From Triplophysa rosa (Eukaryota; Chordata; Actinopteri; Cypriniformes; Nemacheilidae): a DNA stretch of 64,000 nucleotides. Below, piece after piece: positions 23,154 to 34,320 of the stretch (position 1 is the stretch's first letter; every line of letters starts with the position of its first letter). Below the pieces are notes generated by a model. It saw nothing but the letters and a program-made list of their open reading frames with translations, was not told the DNA's origin and did no database searches. The DNA lies in NCBI RefSeq assembly GCF_024868665.1, contig NC_079905.1, positions 7,108,879-7,172,878 of the forward strand, read 5' to 3'. The position numbers were made by a program, and so were the translations under genes.

Positions 23154-23792
23154 GTTTTAATGGTGCTAGGTACAGTTTCATGCCATTGAACTAAGTTAAC
23201 ACAAATCTCATAGCGCCATCTATGTGGCTTCAATAAAATGACAAATGTGACGTTTAACAAACGTTTTCATATTTTGTAATTGTTGGCGACGTTAAACAGA
23301 TTGAATCTTAAGAGATCTAAACAGCCGCAGATATAGTTACTGTTTAAATAAAATAACAACATTTATTATAACCATATTCTTTTTTCGTGACTTAGGTTCT
23401 GTATCGAACATCATAAAATATGCTGAAACTCAACAAAACAATCAAATCCACAACATCATTAAGCGAATTAACGTTACATCCAGGGCCGTGCAGAGACCTT
23501 TAAAGGGGCAGGTGCTCAAAGTATAAAAGGGGCACATGGAACAAGGCTTTAAATATGGCTGTGCTCAAAACATCAATACAGCAATACTGTATATTGCGAT
23601 GCATTCCTTGCTGATACCTGTATCAATACGGATGCTTCTGTAACTGATAAAGCAGCAAATGCCATGATGCTGTTTTGAAAAAAAGACAAAACAGAAAAGA
23701 CCATTCTAATTTTTAAAAGTTTTAAAATATTTTAGTTGCACCTATAAACAAGTCTGGGATTAGAAACTTAAGTGAATAAAGTTGTCCAAACC

Positions 23793-24030
23793 TTAAAGGG
23801 ATAGTTCACCCAAAAATGAAAATTCTGTCATCATTTACTGACCCTCAGATTATTCCAAACCTGTGTAAATGTTTTTGTTCTGTTGAACACAACAAAAGAT
23901 ATTTCAAGAATGTCAGTAACCAAACAGATCCCATCCCCCATTTACTGCCATGGTAGGGAATATAAAAACTATGGGAGTCAATGGGGGATGAGACATGTCT
24001 AGTTACTGACATTCTTCCAAATATCTTAGC
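23793..24030. mobile_element. MITE copy, 3' end truncated
   Basis: Starts 'ttaaagggatagttcaccc' and keeps the mid-point pair 'actatgggagtcaatggggg'. The right arm breaks off after 'cattcttccaaatatctta' without the usual terminal inverted repeat. Confidence 0.8.
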
Positions 24031-24333
24031 TGATGTTGAGGGGCTGCTGGGGATGTTGCTGTCTTTGCTGTTGTAGAAAAAATAGTTTTGTCATATTAAA
24101 AATATAATTCTGTTCTAACCCTCTTCTGCATTTTTTTTTAAAAATGATAATGATAATATAAACAGCATTGATAAGTATAATTCGGAGGATGAGAAAATCA
24201 GAATAAGGCCATGTTCAGACTTGACTTCTTTTTCGAAGCTGCTAGCGTCTGTTTTACATTATAATCCTAAGTAATAAACCGTGTTTTCAAAAAAAGTGCC
24301 GAGCGCTTTTTTGAGCGCTTTTTTAGGGCCAGG

Positions 24334-24501
24334 GCCCGGTTGCATAAAGCACCTTAAGTTTTTCCCTTAAGTATGACACTTAAGGGGTGATTTTCCTTTA
24401 CCAAAGACAATAGGAGAATAACTTAAGTAAAACTTAAGGTATACTTAAGGACACACTTAAGGGAAAATTACACTTAAGGTGCTTTATGCAACCGGGCCTT
24501 G
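24334..24501. mobile_element. Short palindromic MITE (GCCCGGTTGCATAAAGCACC ends)
   Basis: The left end 'ggcccggttgcataaagcac' and right end 'gtgctttatgcaaccgggcc' are perfect inverted repeats. Both arms carry 'cttaagg' motifs. It interrupts a degraded repeat starting 'ccatgttcagacttgacttc' at 24210. Confidence 0.85.
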
Positions 24502-26049
24502 ATCAGACAGAACGCGTCTCTTGTTGTGAGAGGCGCCTCTTTTGAATTGTTTTCAGTTGGCAGGGAGCGTTTTGCGCGCTGCTTATGCGCGCCAGGCGCC
24601 TCGCTCTGAGCGCCCGAAGTGGAAAAAAACTCAACTCTGAGCAGAAAAGCGCTTGGCGTCATGTGCGCTTTTTTCCATTGTCCAATCGAATGAGTGGAGA
24701 GGCGGGGCTTCCCTTGTGGCAACGGAGTTTACAGATGCTCGGAACGCCTGGAGACATGGAGGAGAAACTTGTTGTGGCTGTTTCGGGTTACCTAGCAACA
24801 TACAAAAAATGCTGCGCGATGCTCTTTTCAAAGAGTCACCAAAAGAGTGGCGCACCTCGCGTTTTCGAACATGAAAAGCGCGTTCTGTGTGATCGTAACC
24901 TTAAACGTCAGCGCCGGCATCTTTTTCTGCAGCTCAGAGCGTCTTTTGAGGTTGGAAAAAAGTTCAACTTTTCTGAAAAAAAAACGCCCTACGTCAAGCT
25001 CCTTTTTCACAGCAAACCAATGATAATGATAAAACTAAAGTAACGAGCCTGGTTTGAAAATGTAAGAAGTAGAAAGTACAGGTATTTGAGTAAAAATGTA
25101 AGAAGTGAAAGTAAAAAGTCGTCAGAAAAATAAATAGTGGAGTAAAGTACTGATACCAGAAAAATCTATTTAAGTACAGTAACGAAGTATTTGTACTTCG
25201 TTACTTCCCATCTCTGCTAATAAGTAAACAAGCACACCGCTCCCCTAAAAACACCACACCCGGCAGCTGCGAGCAGTATGCTATCCTGGAAATGCGCTAA
25301 TCTATTGAAGGCGTCTGAACGTGAGGAGTCCTCCCAGATGAGATCGTCAGGTGAAAGGTCATCACGTGAGTCATTTATTTACGTAGGGTTAAATTATTAT
25401 TAATTAATTTTACTAATAGTAGATTGAGCAGGCCTTCACAAAATGGCCTTTAATTACAAACAAAAAAAATTAGCCTTGACAAAAGGGCACTTTCGGCATT
25501 AAGGTCCAAAGAGGCAGGTGCTCAAGCACCCTCGGCCTCGGTTGGTTAAGTGAAGTTTAAACCAACCAAACTTAGCAAATGTCATCAAACTACTTCCTGT
25601 GCAGTTATATTAGCACATGTATTCACATAATCATTAAAATGAACATCCGATCCGAGGAATGAGAAAATGGCGATGGATGGAAATTCTGATATGGAAAAAC
25701 ATCTCAGAATTTTACTCTGGTAATTTTCACCAACACTAGGGGGCATCTTTCACCATTTGTTGTTAAATTGACTCCTTAAGTATAGAGTAACACTGCTTGA
25801 TTAACACTGCCGATTTTACTGTGATATTTTCCAAATCTCTTTCTCTGTGTTTATCAGAACCAAGAAATTTATACAGATTTGGAAAAACTCGAATGTGAGT
25901 TAATGATGACAGAATTTTCATTTTTGGTTCAAGTATCCCTTTAAACCAGCTAAGGACCAGCACACGACTATCTTAAACCAGCACAACACCAGCTTAAACA
26001 AGCACAAACCGGCATCAAAACAAACCTAACCCAGCATATGCTGTTTTTT

Positions 26050-27830
26050 GCAACATGGGTGGCTGCGCTAACTACGCTAAAATAGATTTGTTTATCTTTT
26101 ATTTGATCAACATCATTTCCATTTATTTGTGTTATTATTACATATCACATGATAAATGTGGAACATATAAAGAATGAATAGTTTGTCTTTTACTTGTTGG
26201 TATTATTTGAGGTAGAAGACAAAAACTCAACGAGTGCCGTTTGTTATTCCCGACTGAAGATTGCAGGACAGTCAAAGTTCTCTGAACTTCCCTGAACTCT
26301 CCACACTCAAGCATTTATGCCGTTGGTTGTTGTAAAAAATAGCAAAAGACCCAGATGGTAATTGCCATGGCAAGAGGATGGCGAAATATTTAAACTCAAG
26401 TATTTCTTTTAAATAAACCAGAAAGATGACCGGCAATGATCTTAAGATGAATCAACCCAAACAGCAGAGACTAATAACCTGAAGCAGGTGGGACTCATGA
26501 GTAACCCCCACTTCAGATTCACATCTATGGCTTTTTTAAAGAATGTCAATATAGTCACAAATAAGAATTATTGTTTTGGTTTATGCATTTGCGTCATTTA
26601 ACCAGATGAAATAACATCAGCAATATTGGACATCCGTTTGAGTAAGGGGAAAAGTCAAGTTAACCAAGCAGGCTAATAAACATCTTTAAACATTATTGGG
26701 GTTTGGGGTGGCCCTCTGCCCCCACTGCTGGGTAGACGAAATTGCAGTTGCCCGCTAATAGCCCTGTACCCAGAAACTCTATTTCAAAATAACAAATGAT
26801 GACAAGCTGCATCCAATCCAGCGATGTGCTAATGTGATGTAATACGTCTTTGCTGTTGAATTCCGTCTATGAATGATGACTTGATGTGATTAACATTCGT
26901 TCTTATTGGCCCGTATTAGATTAGATCTCAGTAGCATTTTGCCTTTATTAAAGGCAAGTGGGGGGAAATTGTGATGCTTAGACTATTAGAGTTTTGTCTT
27001 GCTTCTGGGTATCTAAATATTGCTTAATTATAGCAAATAAAAGTGTGTGTGTGTGTGTGTGCGGTGATCTGTGTGTCATATCCACTGTTATTACAGCGAG
27101 GTTCATTGCATCTGTCTGTCTTCCCCCTGACAGGCTATTTCTGTCTCGGTACACCTGTCAAACGGAAATCTTCACCCATGGACAGAATGTCAGCCTTGAT
27201 GTGTCCCGTGGGTTTCTCTTAAAACATGTAAGAAATCTTCCTCTTTCTTTTCATCTCTCTTCTTTCTTTGCTTTCTCTTAGCTGAACATCTGAATAATTC
27301 AAAGCTCTGTTCTATCCACTCTGCTGTAATGTCTCTGACAATTTCTAACAGCATCTTATTAAGCCAAAGAGCATTTCCTCCATTGGTTTACTCGTTTATT
27401 GATTTTCTGGGAAGTGTAGACTTGACAAGGCTGTGCTCAGACACAAAATATTTGTTAAACCATTTGACAACCACTTCCCTCCATTACAGTAAGTTCTTAC
27501 GGTAGAAGAGAGCCGCTTTAACACCACAAAAGTGTTTGATGGACAAACTGCCAGAGCCTTTAGGATTTAAGGCCAATGTAGAATGCTGACCTGATTTATT
27601 GAAAACTAAAGTTTAATGAGTTTTGACACACACGTTAGCTTGATGGTTCTCTTAGCAAAAACCATTGTGTATGGACAAAAAATGTGAAATTAAATTACAA
27701 GATTTAAAAACAACAACAATACTTTAAGACTTTTTTTGCAAAATTAGGCGTTTGTATATATTGCATTATACTGGTTTCTTAACAAATGTACATTAGAATA
27801 ATAATAATAACAGTAGTAGTAATAAATATA
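26050..27830. other. Intergenic DNA downstream of cck, no gene seen
   Basis: No supported exon. The only notable element is a short (GT)n tract at 27042-27061. ORFs here are short and lack recognisable protein motifs. Confidence 0.6.
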
Positions 27831-27874
27831 CTCTTTATTTGTAGCAGAGAGGAGTCAGACGATATCTATGGATT

Positions 27875-29099
27875 TTATGACGAGTATTCATATTCCTCAG
27901 CGCTCCGACGGCCAAAATCCATCCAGCCGTTATAATCCCGGTCTTTTATCCGGTGGTTCACGCTGTTTGCTCTGTTGTTCACGGATGAGTTGCGACGAAC
28001 AGATCCTATGAGAGAAACAAGGTAAGTGACTAATGGAAAACATCTACATATCTATATGATAATGGAATAGGAGGAAAGAATTGACAGAAATGATTCTTAT
28101 TTAAACACATTTGCATAATTGGACTTTTAGGGTCATTTTCCCTAGGTAGTGATATATAGACAACCCTGTGACAACTAACCCCAGCTACCTTACACACACA
28201 CTTTCTTACCAATTTAGTTTTAAATAGTTGTCTAAACTTTTGTGCTTTGAGGGTTCAGTTTTTAAAATCTGATTGTTAGTGAGAAGATTGTGAAGGTGTG
28301 AGAGAGAGAGACAGACAGACCTAGTAGGCTGCAGTCTGACAGTTATCTAAAGCTCTCAGTATGAGTGCGATGTGTACGTGAAGAAGCCTCCCTGACATTG
28401 TTACCTCGAGCTGTTCAGACATGCCTCATCATCTCAATAAAATAACAGTCTCCTCACCTCACTGCCTCTCCTCTGAGTCTGGTTCCAGAGCCTACAGAAT
28501 AACTTTTCCCCCAGCTATAGAAGTTTTCTAAAAGCTCATACGTGTTTTAAACAACTGATCCCAGTGTGAACCACTAATGTTTAGTCGATAGAGGCACAAA
28601 GTGCCCTTTTAAGTGACCATATATACCATTTGGGTTCAATTGTGTAGCAGACCCTTTACCTGCTGTGATTTGCGTTGTTGCTAAGCAACAATTATTTTTG
28701 CTGGTAATTGGGACCAAACATTGGTTCGGTGGCATTCTGCTGCACACGGCAATGTCTGGACAATGTTTCGGCAACGTACAGCACGGCAAATGTCACTCGG
28801 GCTGTTGTCAAGGGTGTGATTCTATTTGTGACAGATGGGAGACTTTCGAGCACAAAGCGCACGCATGCACAAACACAAGCACATGTGAACTATAATGTCT
28901 TTGTATTTTTCCCCAGCCCGTTTTGTTTGAGCTGTAGACTTGTTGTGACATGCTGACGTGTGTGAAACTTGCGCCTCCTACTCACAATTATAAAAACGAA
29001 CACACAACACAATAACACACCAGACGAGAGATTAAGAAATTCAAAGAAGAAAGTAGGACTCTTGTTAATGAGACCAATTAGTTTGGAAGCCATTGCTTG

Positions 29100-29156
<57 letters not shown>

Positions 29157-30667
29157 ACACATTTTGGTTCGTCTGTCAAGGACAATTTTGATATTATTTA
29201 TTAGGTCATTTAGGTCAACAATGATTAAAGACATTCCTTAAAACATTCAGTTTCCTGACCGTTATGAAAACTGTTGCATCACTAAGCTTACATGTTAAGA
29301 GGTCGAATTTCCTGTTCCTACGATCATAAATGATAATTGTTATTTTCCCCTTTGAAGAGGTTACACCCTAATGAGTGGTTATGCAATTTAGTACTGTACA
29401 CCTGACCCAAACACATCCAAGCCCCACACACCCCAGGCAAAAAACATGCTTCATTCAGCTGTGTTTGTGTTTACCGATGCCCGGCAACGCTGCCCCAGAG
29501 CGAGTGCGTGACAAACCTTTTTCTTTCATTATCCGGAAACGTGTAATTTCACGAAATGATTTTACCTGCTGCTCGACAGGTGTGACGGGACGTTAAAGTT
29601 GTTGTCGACCCAATATTAAAAAGACTTTCGGGGCATTATTGAGTTTCGCATGTGTCAAAGTTGAAACTGACAGAAATTCATATTTGTGCTTTTGATACGG
29701 TAAAATATAAGGAATGTACATCTGAAGCTATTTTTCAGCACATCGGCCTTCCGATGTCTCGCCACTATTGGTAAAAGCTACATCAGAAGATTCATTGAAT
29801 TCGTTGAGCTACTGAAAGCATCTAAGAGAGATAGACGGAGAGGGAAACCTCAAGAGACAGAAATAAACAGACAAAAGCAGAATATAATGAAAGAGAAATC
29901 TCATTACTCCTCATTATCTCAGAACATAAGTGTTAGGATCTGAGGTGATATATGAAGCTGTTGTATGATGACTCTAATGAACGCAATTAATATTAAAAAT
30001 CCGTTCTCTTTCTGTCTCCATCGGGTAGCGTTCCTTGCTTCAGCTCTTCCAGCTGTTTGACTGTTACTGTGTTGGTTTGTCTATGGGCAAATCTACAGTG
30101 CTGAACATTAAGCATTTGTGGAAGCTGCTCAGATTTCTAAATTGTTACTCGTCTTTTTGGTCTTAAAGTCAATGGTGGTTGCTTTATCATTATGTATTGT
30201 CAATCATGGAAGACTTGCAAAATTCAACTGAACTTCACATCTCCATGCACTTTATCTGTACTTTTCCTCTTGGCTTTCAGTTTTTTGAAGAGTAAAGAAG
30301 TATTTATCATTTATTATTGTTATGAGCATAAATCTCACAAAATTTTGTCAGATTAAAATCTCAAGTGTTATCACAAATTTTAATTCGTCTAGAAAGATGG
30401 TTGTGTGTGTTTAGTCTCACCTTTTTTGGAGATGAGTTTTGCCAGCAGTTGGCTGAGGTTAGCGCGGGTTTCTGTGTCTTTGTCGGCCGCCGGCTGCTGT
30501 TGGAGGCTGAGGGAGCGGGCGAGTCGAAGGTGCTCGCTCACGCTGGTGTCCAGATGTGAGGGGAGTGGACTGTCACCAGGAGTGTCAGGAGAAGAGGAGC
30601 GGGGACGACCCAGGCACGAGACGGAAAGAGCAGCCAGGATCACACACACGCACACTCCGCTGTTCAT
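27875..30667 (-). CDS. cck: Cholecystokinin precursor (preproCCK)
   Basis: Coding exons 30667-30421 and 28005-27875 (TAA) join in phase 1 with GT-AG borders to give 125 aa, the usual fish preproCCK length. Residues 1-20 form a signal peptide starting [10 protein letters not shown] dibasic-rich spacer follows ([11 protein letters not shown], then VRRNSS). Residues 106-113 form the CCK-8 core DYNGWMDF, followed by G-R-R for C-terminal amidation. The tail is SAEEYEYSS, with tyrosines in an acidic setting typical for sulfation. Tyr107 is the CCK-8 sulfation site. CCK acts on CCK/gastrin receptors to control gall bladder, pancreas, gut motility and satiety. The position 6 from the C-terminus is Asn, where mammals have Met and goldfish-type CCK has Leu. 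An AATAAA lies on the - strand 36 nt after the stop (27839-27834). Start choice: the ATG follows the acceptor at 30670-30669 by one base. Confidence 0.96.
29101..29153. repeat. (CT)n microsatellite in cck intron
   Basis: About 26 CT units inside the intron between the two cck coding exons (28006-30420). The rest of that intron contains nothing recognised. Confidence 0.95.
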
Positions 30668-31230
30668 CCTGCAAACATGAAGGAAAAGAGAGGAGAAAAA
30701 AAGGAGAGAGAAAGAGAAACATGTTAAAGTAAGACTCCTAATGTACCTTATGTGCTTCTTTTTACTTGTTTCTTTCTTTCTTCATTTCATACATTTTTAT
30801 GTATGTTTTCCTGAAAGTAGTGACTTATTTGATGAAAGTTACCACCCAATTTATCGTAAAATAACATGGTTGTAAATTATAGTCAAATAATCACATTTAA
30901 TAACAATAGAGACTATAGAAAGTCAGAATAAAACAGCTTTATAAATAAATAAGTACATATAAATTAGTATAGCAAGTATACAAATCTTGAGTATAGTTAA
31001 TATTTTTAGTCTCACTATTGCTTTTGATATCATTGCGAGATCATTCTGATACTTTGCTGTAAATGTATATATACATAATATTATTAAAAAAAACATCTAG
31101 ATAGATAGATAGATAGATGCATAGAAGATTCTCTTACCTTACTCTGTTTCTTTGAGCTTGGAGGAGAATGAAAGTGGGTTTTCTCACGAAGGAGGGAGAG
31201 AGGCACTTATATACCCAGCTGTGACGTGCA
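30668..31230 (-). promoter_or_regulatory. cck: cck promoter and non-coding exon 1
   Basis: Reading the - strand, a compact core promoter shows ACGTCA (31227-31222), E-box CAGCTG (31221-31216) and TATATAA (31213-31207) within about 20 bp. Exon 1 would begin roughly 30 bp downstream (near 31180) and end at 31138, before a strong donor GTAAGAG. Exon 2 begins at 30668, one base before the ATG, after a long pyrimidine tract and TTTGCAG. This matches the known vertebrate CCK gene plan, with an untranslated first exon and a CRE/E-box proximal promoter. The start site itself is inferred. Confidence 0.75.
31099..31118. repeat. (GATA)n short tandem repeat
   Basis: Five 'gata' units in cck intron 1, near the exon 1 donor. 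Confidence 0.85.
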
Positions 31231-31450
31231 CACACATGCACACATGCACACACACACACACGCTAACATAGACATGCACGCACATGGAAAGAGTTTTAGT
31301 CATAGAAAATGTATACGTACATACTTGACAAAAATAGTATTAATAAAAGATGCTTTAATTGCTTTGAAGGCTTTTTAATCAAAACTCCCTTACAGACAGT
31401 GATAGGGTTGAGTTAAAAAAAAAATCTTATTAAATTTTATTTATTTTCTG

Positions 31451-31743
31451 TTTAAAGTGTAATAGTTATATACTATATCACCCAAAAAATACAATTCTGT
31501 CATCGTTTACTCACCCTCTTGTCATTTCAAACCTGTATGACTTTTTATATTCTGCAGAACACAAAAGAAGATATTTTGAAGATTGTTGGTAACTGGCCCC
31601 CATTCACTTGCATTGGTTTTGTGTCCTTTCTTCAAAATATCTTCTTTTGTGTTCTGCAGAATAAAGAAGGTCATACATGTGTAAAATGACAAGAGGGTGA
31701 GTAAATGATGACAGAATTTTCATTTTTGAACTATCACTTTAAA
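31451..31743. mobile_element. Palindromic MITE copy
   Basis: 'tcacccaaaaaatacaattc' on the left against 'gaattttcatttttgaacta' on the right. The centre carries the inverted pair 'ttctgcagaacacaaaagaa' and 'ttcttttgtgttctgcagaa'. Lies 0.2 kb upstream of the cck promoter. Confidence 0.8.
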
Positions 31744-32840
31744 TGTCCCTAAGGAGTGGAATCAGCAACTGGACCAGTTCCACCTGCAATATCTGTGTGA
31801 TCAGGTGTGTAAGAAAATATGAGTGTACATATATTTATTAGTATCCATTTTGGAAGTGATAGAGAAATATTGCTGCTGGTGACATCTTTACGTCACTTAT
31901 AAATATTGCAGATTTGTGACTAACTTTTTATTGTGTTTCAACAGAATCAGTGTACACTGACTATGAATATGAATTACACCTGCCTCAAGGCCATTTAATT
32001 TATTATTTGCACCTTTTCTTTTCTTCTTAGATTTTGTCTGTAGCTGTTTGTCATCTTATTCTTCTCTTTCTTAACATGTCTGCACAGAACGGAAGCTGTT
32101 GTGTGGAACAAGAAAATCAAGATAATTTTCTTTAAGATAACACAATCAATCAGCCATAATCAATATGTATTGATAGCTTCATTTGCATAGTAATGAGAAG
32201 ATAAGAACTCAGAGATAGTTTACTTAAAAACGAAAACAGCAGGTTTTCTTTAGGTACATAACCAAGCTGCTCTTCAGCCGCGAACGCAATGAAAGCATAT
32301 GGTGACTCCGGCTGTTCCTGATCCCCGCGTATTTTTGTTGGTATGAACAAAAGCAGCTTTTAAAAAAAATCTCTGACACCTTTTTTAAAGCTTTCACATG
32401 GTGACAATTTAAGTTAACAGAAGAGATTGTAATTTGTTTTCACATAAACAGCTGTGAATATAGATGTCTCCACCTGTCTCTTTCTTATTCTTTCTCCCTC
32501 TCTCTATTTCTCTCGCTCTGGTGGTTATCAGGGTGTAACATTTGCGTGGTCGGTGTGGGAACACTCGTGTGGGAGGTACTGTGAAGCGTGAGAATTGATT
32601 GGCTGGCGTGTGGGAGGTGTTTGTGTGATTGGAACCCGCCGTCTTGTGAAGACAACCTGCACTTCAATTTGCTTTACTTTTCCGCAGGTGTAAAAAATAG
32701 TCAAGCTTGGGCTACGGTTGGTCAAAGATTATTACGATAACACTGATCTTTAACTTTTGCTTCCGTTACGTATTTAGGGCTTACAAGATTTCAGGTGTGG
32801 CCTAGAGGATTTTAAATCTAACTTGCAATAGTTTCTGTAT
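31744..32840. other. Intergenic DNA, no gene seen
   Basis: No recognisable coding or RNA feature. A purine/pyrimidine-rich patch lies at 32485-32520. Confidence 0.5.
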
Positions 32841-34320
32841 TTTAAAGGGATAGTTCACCCAAAATAAAAATATTGTCATTCTAAAACCATGTAAGATTAT
32901 TTCTTCGGTGGAACAGAAAAAAAGGATATTTTGAGAAAAGTCTCAGTGGTTTTGTTTCCATACAATAGAAGTCAATGGGACCCAAGTTGTTTGGTCACCA
33001 ATATTCTTCAAAATACAGTATTCTCTCTTGTGTTCCGCAGAAGAAAGAAAGCAATACAGGTTTGGTATGACCAAACCATTGGAGCGCCGTTCCCGAGACA
33101 CCCATAGCCCTGATGGTCGACAAGAGGATGTTGTGATTAACAGAGTTAAAAGCAGCAGATAGAGCTAGCAGGATGAGTACCGATGATGTAGGTTTAGGTG
33201 GACTAAGAAGAGCAGAGAAGGTTTTAAAGAGAGTACGACGCACTGTTGATCCTAGAGTGGTAGAAATGAGTTTTAGCAGAGGATACATCAGTGGAGAATG
33301 ACGATAGGAGAGACTAATAATGACAAAGGTCAGTGGGGTCATTTGATTTGTGCTACTTTCTTTCGGCAGCCCTGAACCTGGAGCGATGCTCACGGAGAAC
33401 ATCAGATAACCAGGGGACAGAGGGCATCGCCTAGGCCGGTCTGAGTGGGCATAAGTTGTCTAGGCAGGATGTTAGAGTGGAGCATAGTGTGTTAGTAGCA
33501 CTGTTAACATCCAGTAATGGGAGCTGCTTTGGGGAAGGGAGTGCTCCAGGTTTCAGCAAGGGCTAGAAGGTTAAGACCATAACGATTTGCAGTACCCCTA
33601 AGGAAATCTGCTTTGTTTACAGCAGATTGGCAGTTCCATCAGCCAATAGGAAAAGTAAGTGCAGCAATTTTGGACATGAAAAGAGTCTGAAGAAGTTTAG
33701 GGTTGCCTACGACGTGAGACAATTGATTTACGAGATGTAGTAACAGATGGGATTTGAAAACACATAGTCAAGAGTGGATAATAGGAGAGATAAGGAAAAA
33801 TAGAAAATTATAGAATAAAATAATAATAAAAATAAATAGAAAAAATATAATTATTAAAGTGCAATACTCAAGTGCCTTGTCGGTGTCCTTGCTCGGTGGA
33901 GTCGCGCAGCTAGAGTCGCAGGTCTTTACACTTTTTGGTGTTCATGCGTCGCGATGAGGGCTGCACACGACGAGGCTGGCGCGACTGCTGCCGCGGTGCA
34001 CAAACGAATTGCTCCTGGTTGCGAGTGAATTCAGCAAGACACGCCTTCTATGTTAGCACAACAACGAGGCTAAGCTAAGCTACCAGACTGAAACCGTAAT
34101 ACGGCGCGAGAATGCAAAGAAACAAACGCGACTTCACAACGTGTTATAACAGTAAACAAAAAACTGTGCTAAATAGCAACGATAGTTGCGCTAAAACAAA
34201 CGAGACATAAATAAAATACTTACACGCTTCTGTTGACTTTTGTTGCCAAACTGCTTGCCTATGACATGAGGGTCAGTAAATGATGACAGAATTTTCATTT
34301 TTGGGTGAACTGTCCCTTTA
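32841..34320. mobile_element. MITE split by a LINE-derived insertion
   Basis: The ends 'tttaaagggatagttcaccc' (32841) and 'gggtgaactgtcccttta' (34303-34320) are inverted. The body is continuous up to 'ggtttggtatgac' at 33071 and resumes at 'tatgacatgagggtcag' from 34260. The insert is therefore flanked by a duplicated TATGAC. Confidence 0.85.
33072..34259 (-). mobile_element. Non-LTR retrotransposon remnant with 6-bp target duplication
   Basis: Flanked by TATGAC (33066-33071 and 34260-34265). On the - strand a stretch around 33250-33080 reads LLALSAAFNSVNHNILLSTI and ends SGTALQWFG, the classic reverse transcriptase block of L2/Rex-type LINEs (compare LDLSAAFDTIDHS in the intact element at 51.5 kb). 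Upstream reading frames are broken. Unusually, the copy stops within the RT region instead of at a LINE 3' tail. The GC-rich 33880-34060 part would be its 5' region. Confidence 0.65.

Larger units (their letters stand above)
19573..25815. mobile_element. Inner insertion (about 6.2 kb) carrying a small spliced gene
   Basis: The left border 'gcagtgttaa' (near 19576) has an inverted partner 'ttaacactgc' (near 25801). Subterminal DNA on both sides is rich in taacact/agtgtta and 'ccagagtaaaat' motifs, as in DNA transposon ends. Within it are a tandem MITE pair, an hAT-like element, a (CTT)n tract, another MITE and a three-exon gene on the - strand. No transposase was recognised. Confidence 0.5.
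19271..25945. mobile_element. Middle MITE, interrupted by about 6.2 kb
   Basis: The left half runs 19271-19570 ('tttaaagggatattttcacc' to 'gtcaatggggggcaaa'). The right end resumes near 25823 ('ttttccaaatctctttctct') and closes with 'aagtatccctttaaa' at 25931-25945. Intact relatives at 14942-15274 and 46126-46483 show the expected continuous structure. Confidence 0.8.
19177..26049. mobile_element. Outer MITE of a nested transposon cluster
   Basis: A 24-bp perfect inverted repeat bounds the cluster: 19177-19200 (ACAGCATATGCTGGGTTAG preceded by A-tract) and 26026-26049. Just inside, arms of 'tgctggtttaag' repeats on the left match 'cttaaaccagca' repeats on the right. The interior was split by a second MITE at 19271-25945, which was split in turn by a further insertion. 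Confidence 0.8.

Noticed and set aside
22921..23260. Long poly-Leu, poly-Phe and poly-Glu/Lys reading frames
   Set aside because: Produced by the (CTT)n repeat read in different frames; no flanking gene structure.
24585..25043. 152-codon + strand ORF
   Set aside because: Lies in a GC-rich degraded repeat with 'gagcgc' motifs; overlapping ORFs on both strands and no recognisable domain.
28665..28956. Cys-rich ORF in the cck intron (both strands)
   Set aside because: Resembles no known secreted family, lacks a signal peptide, and the region looks repeat-derived.
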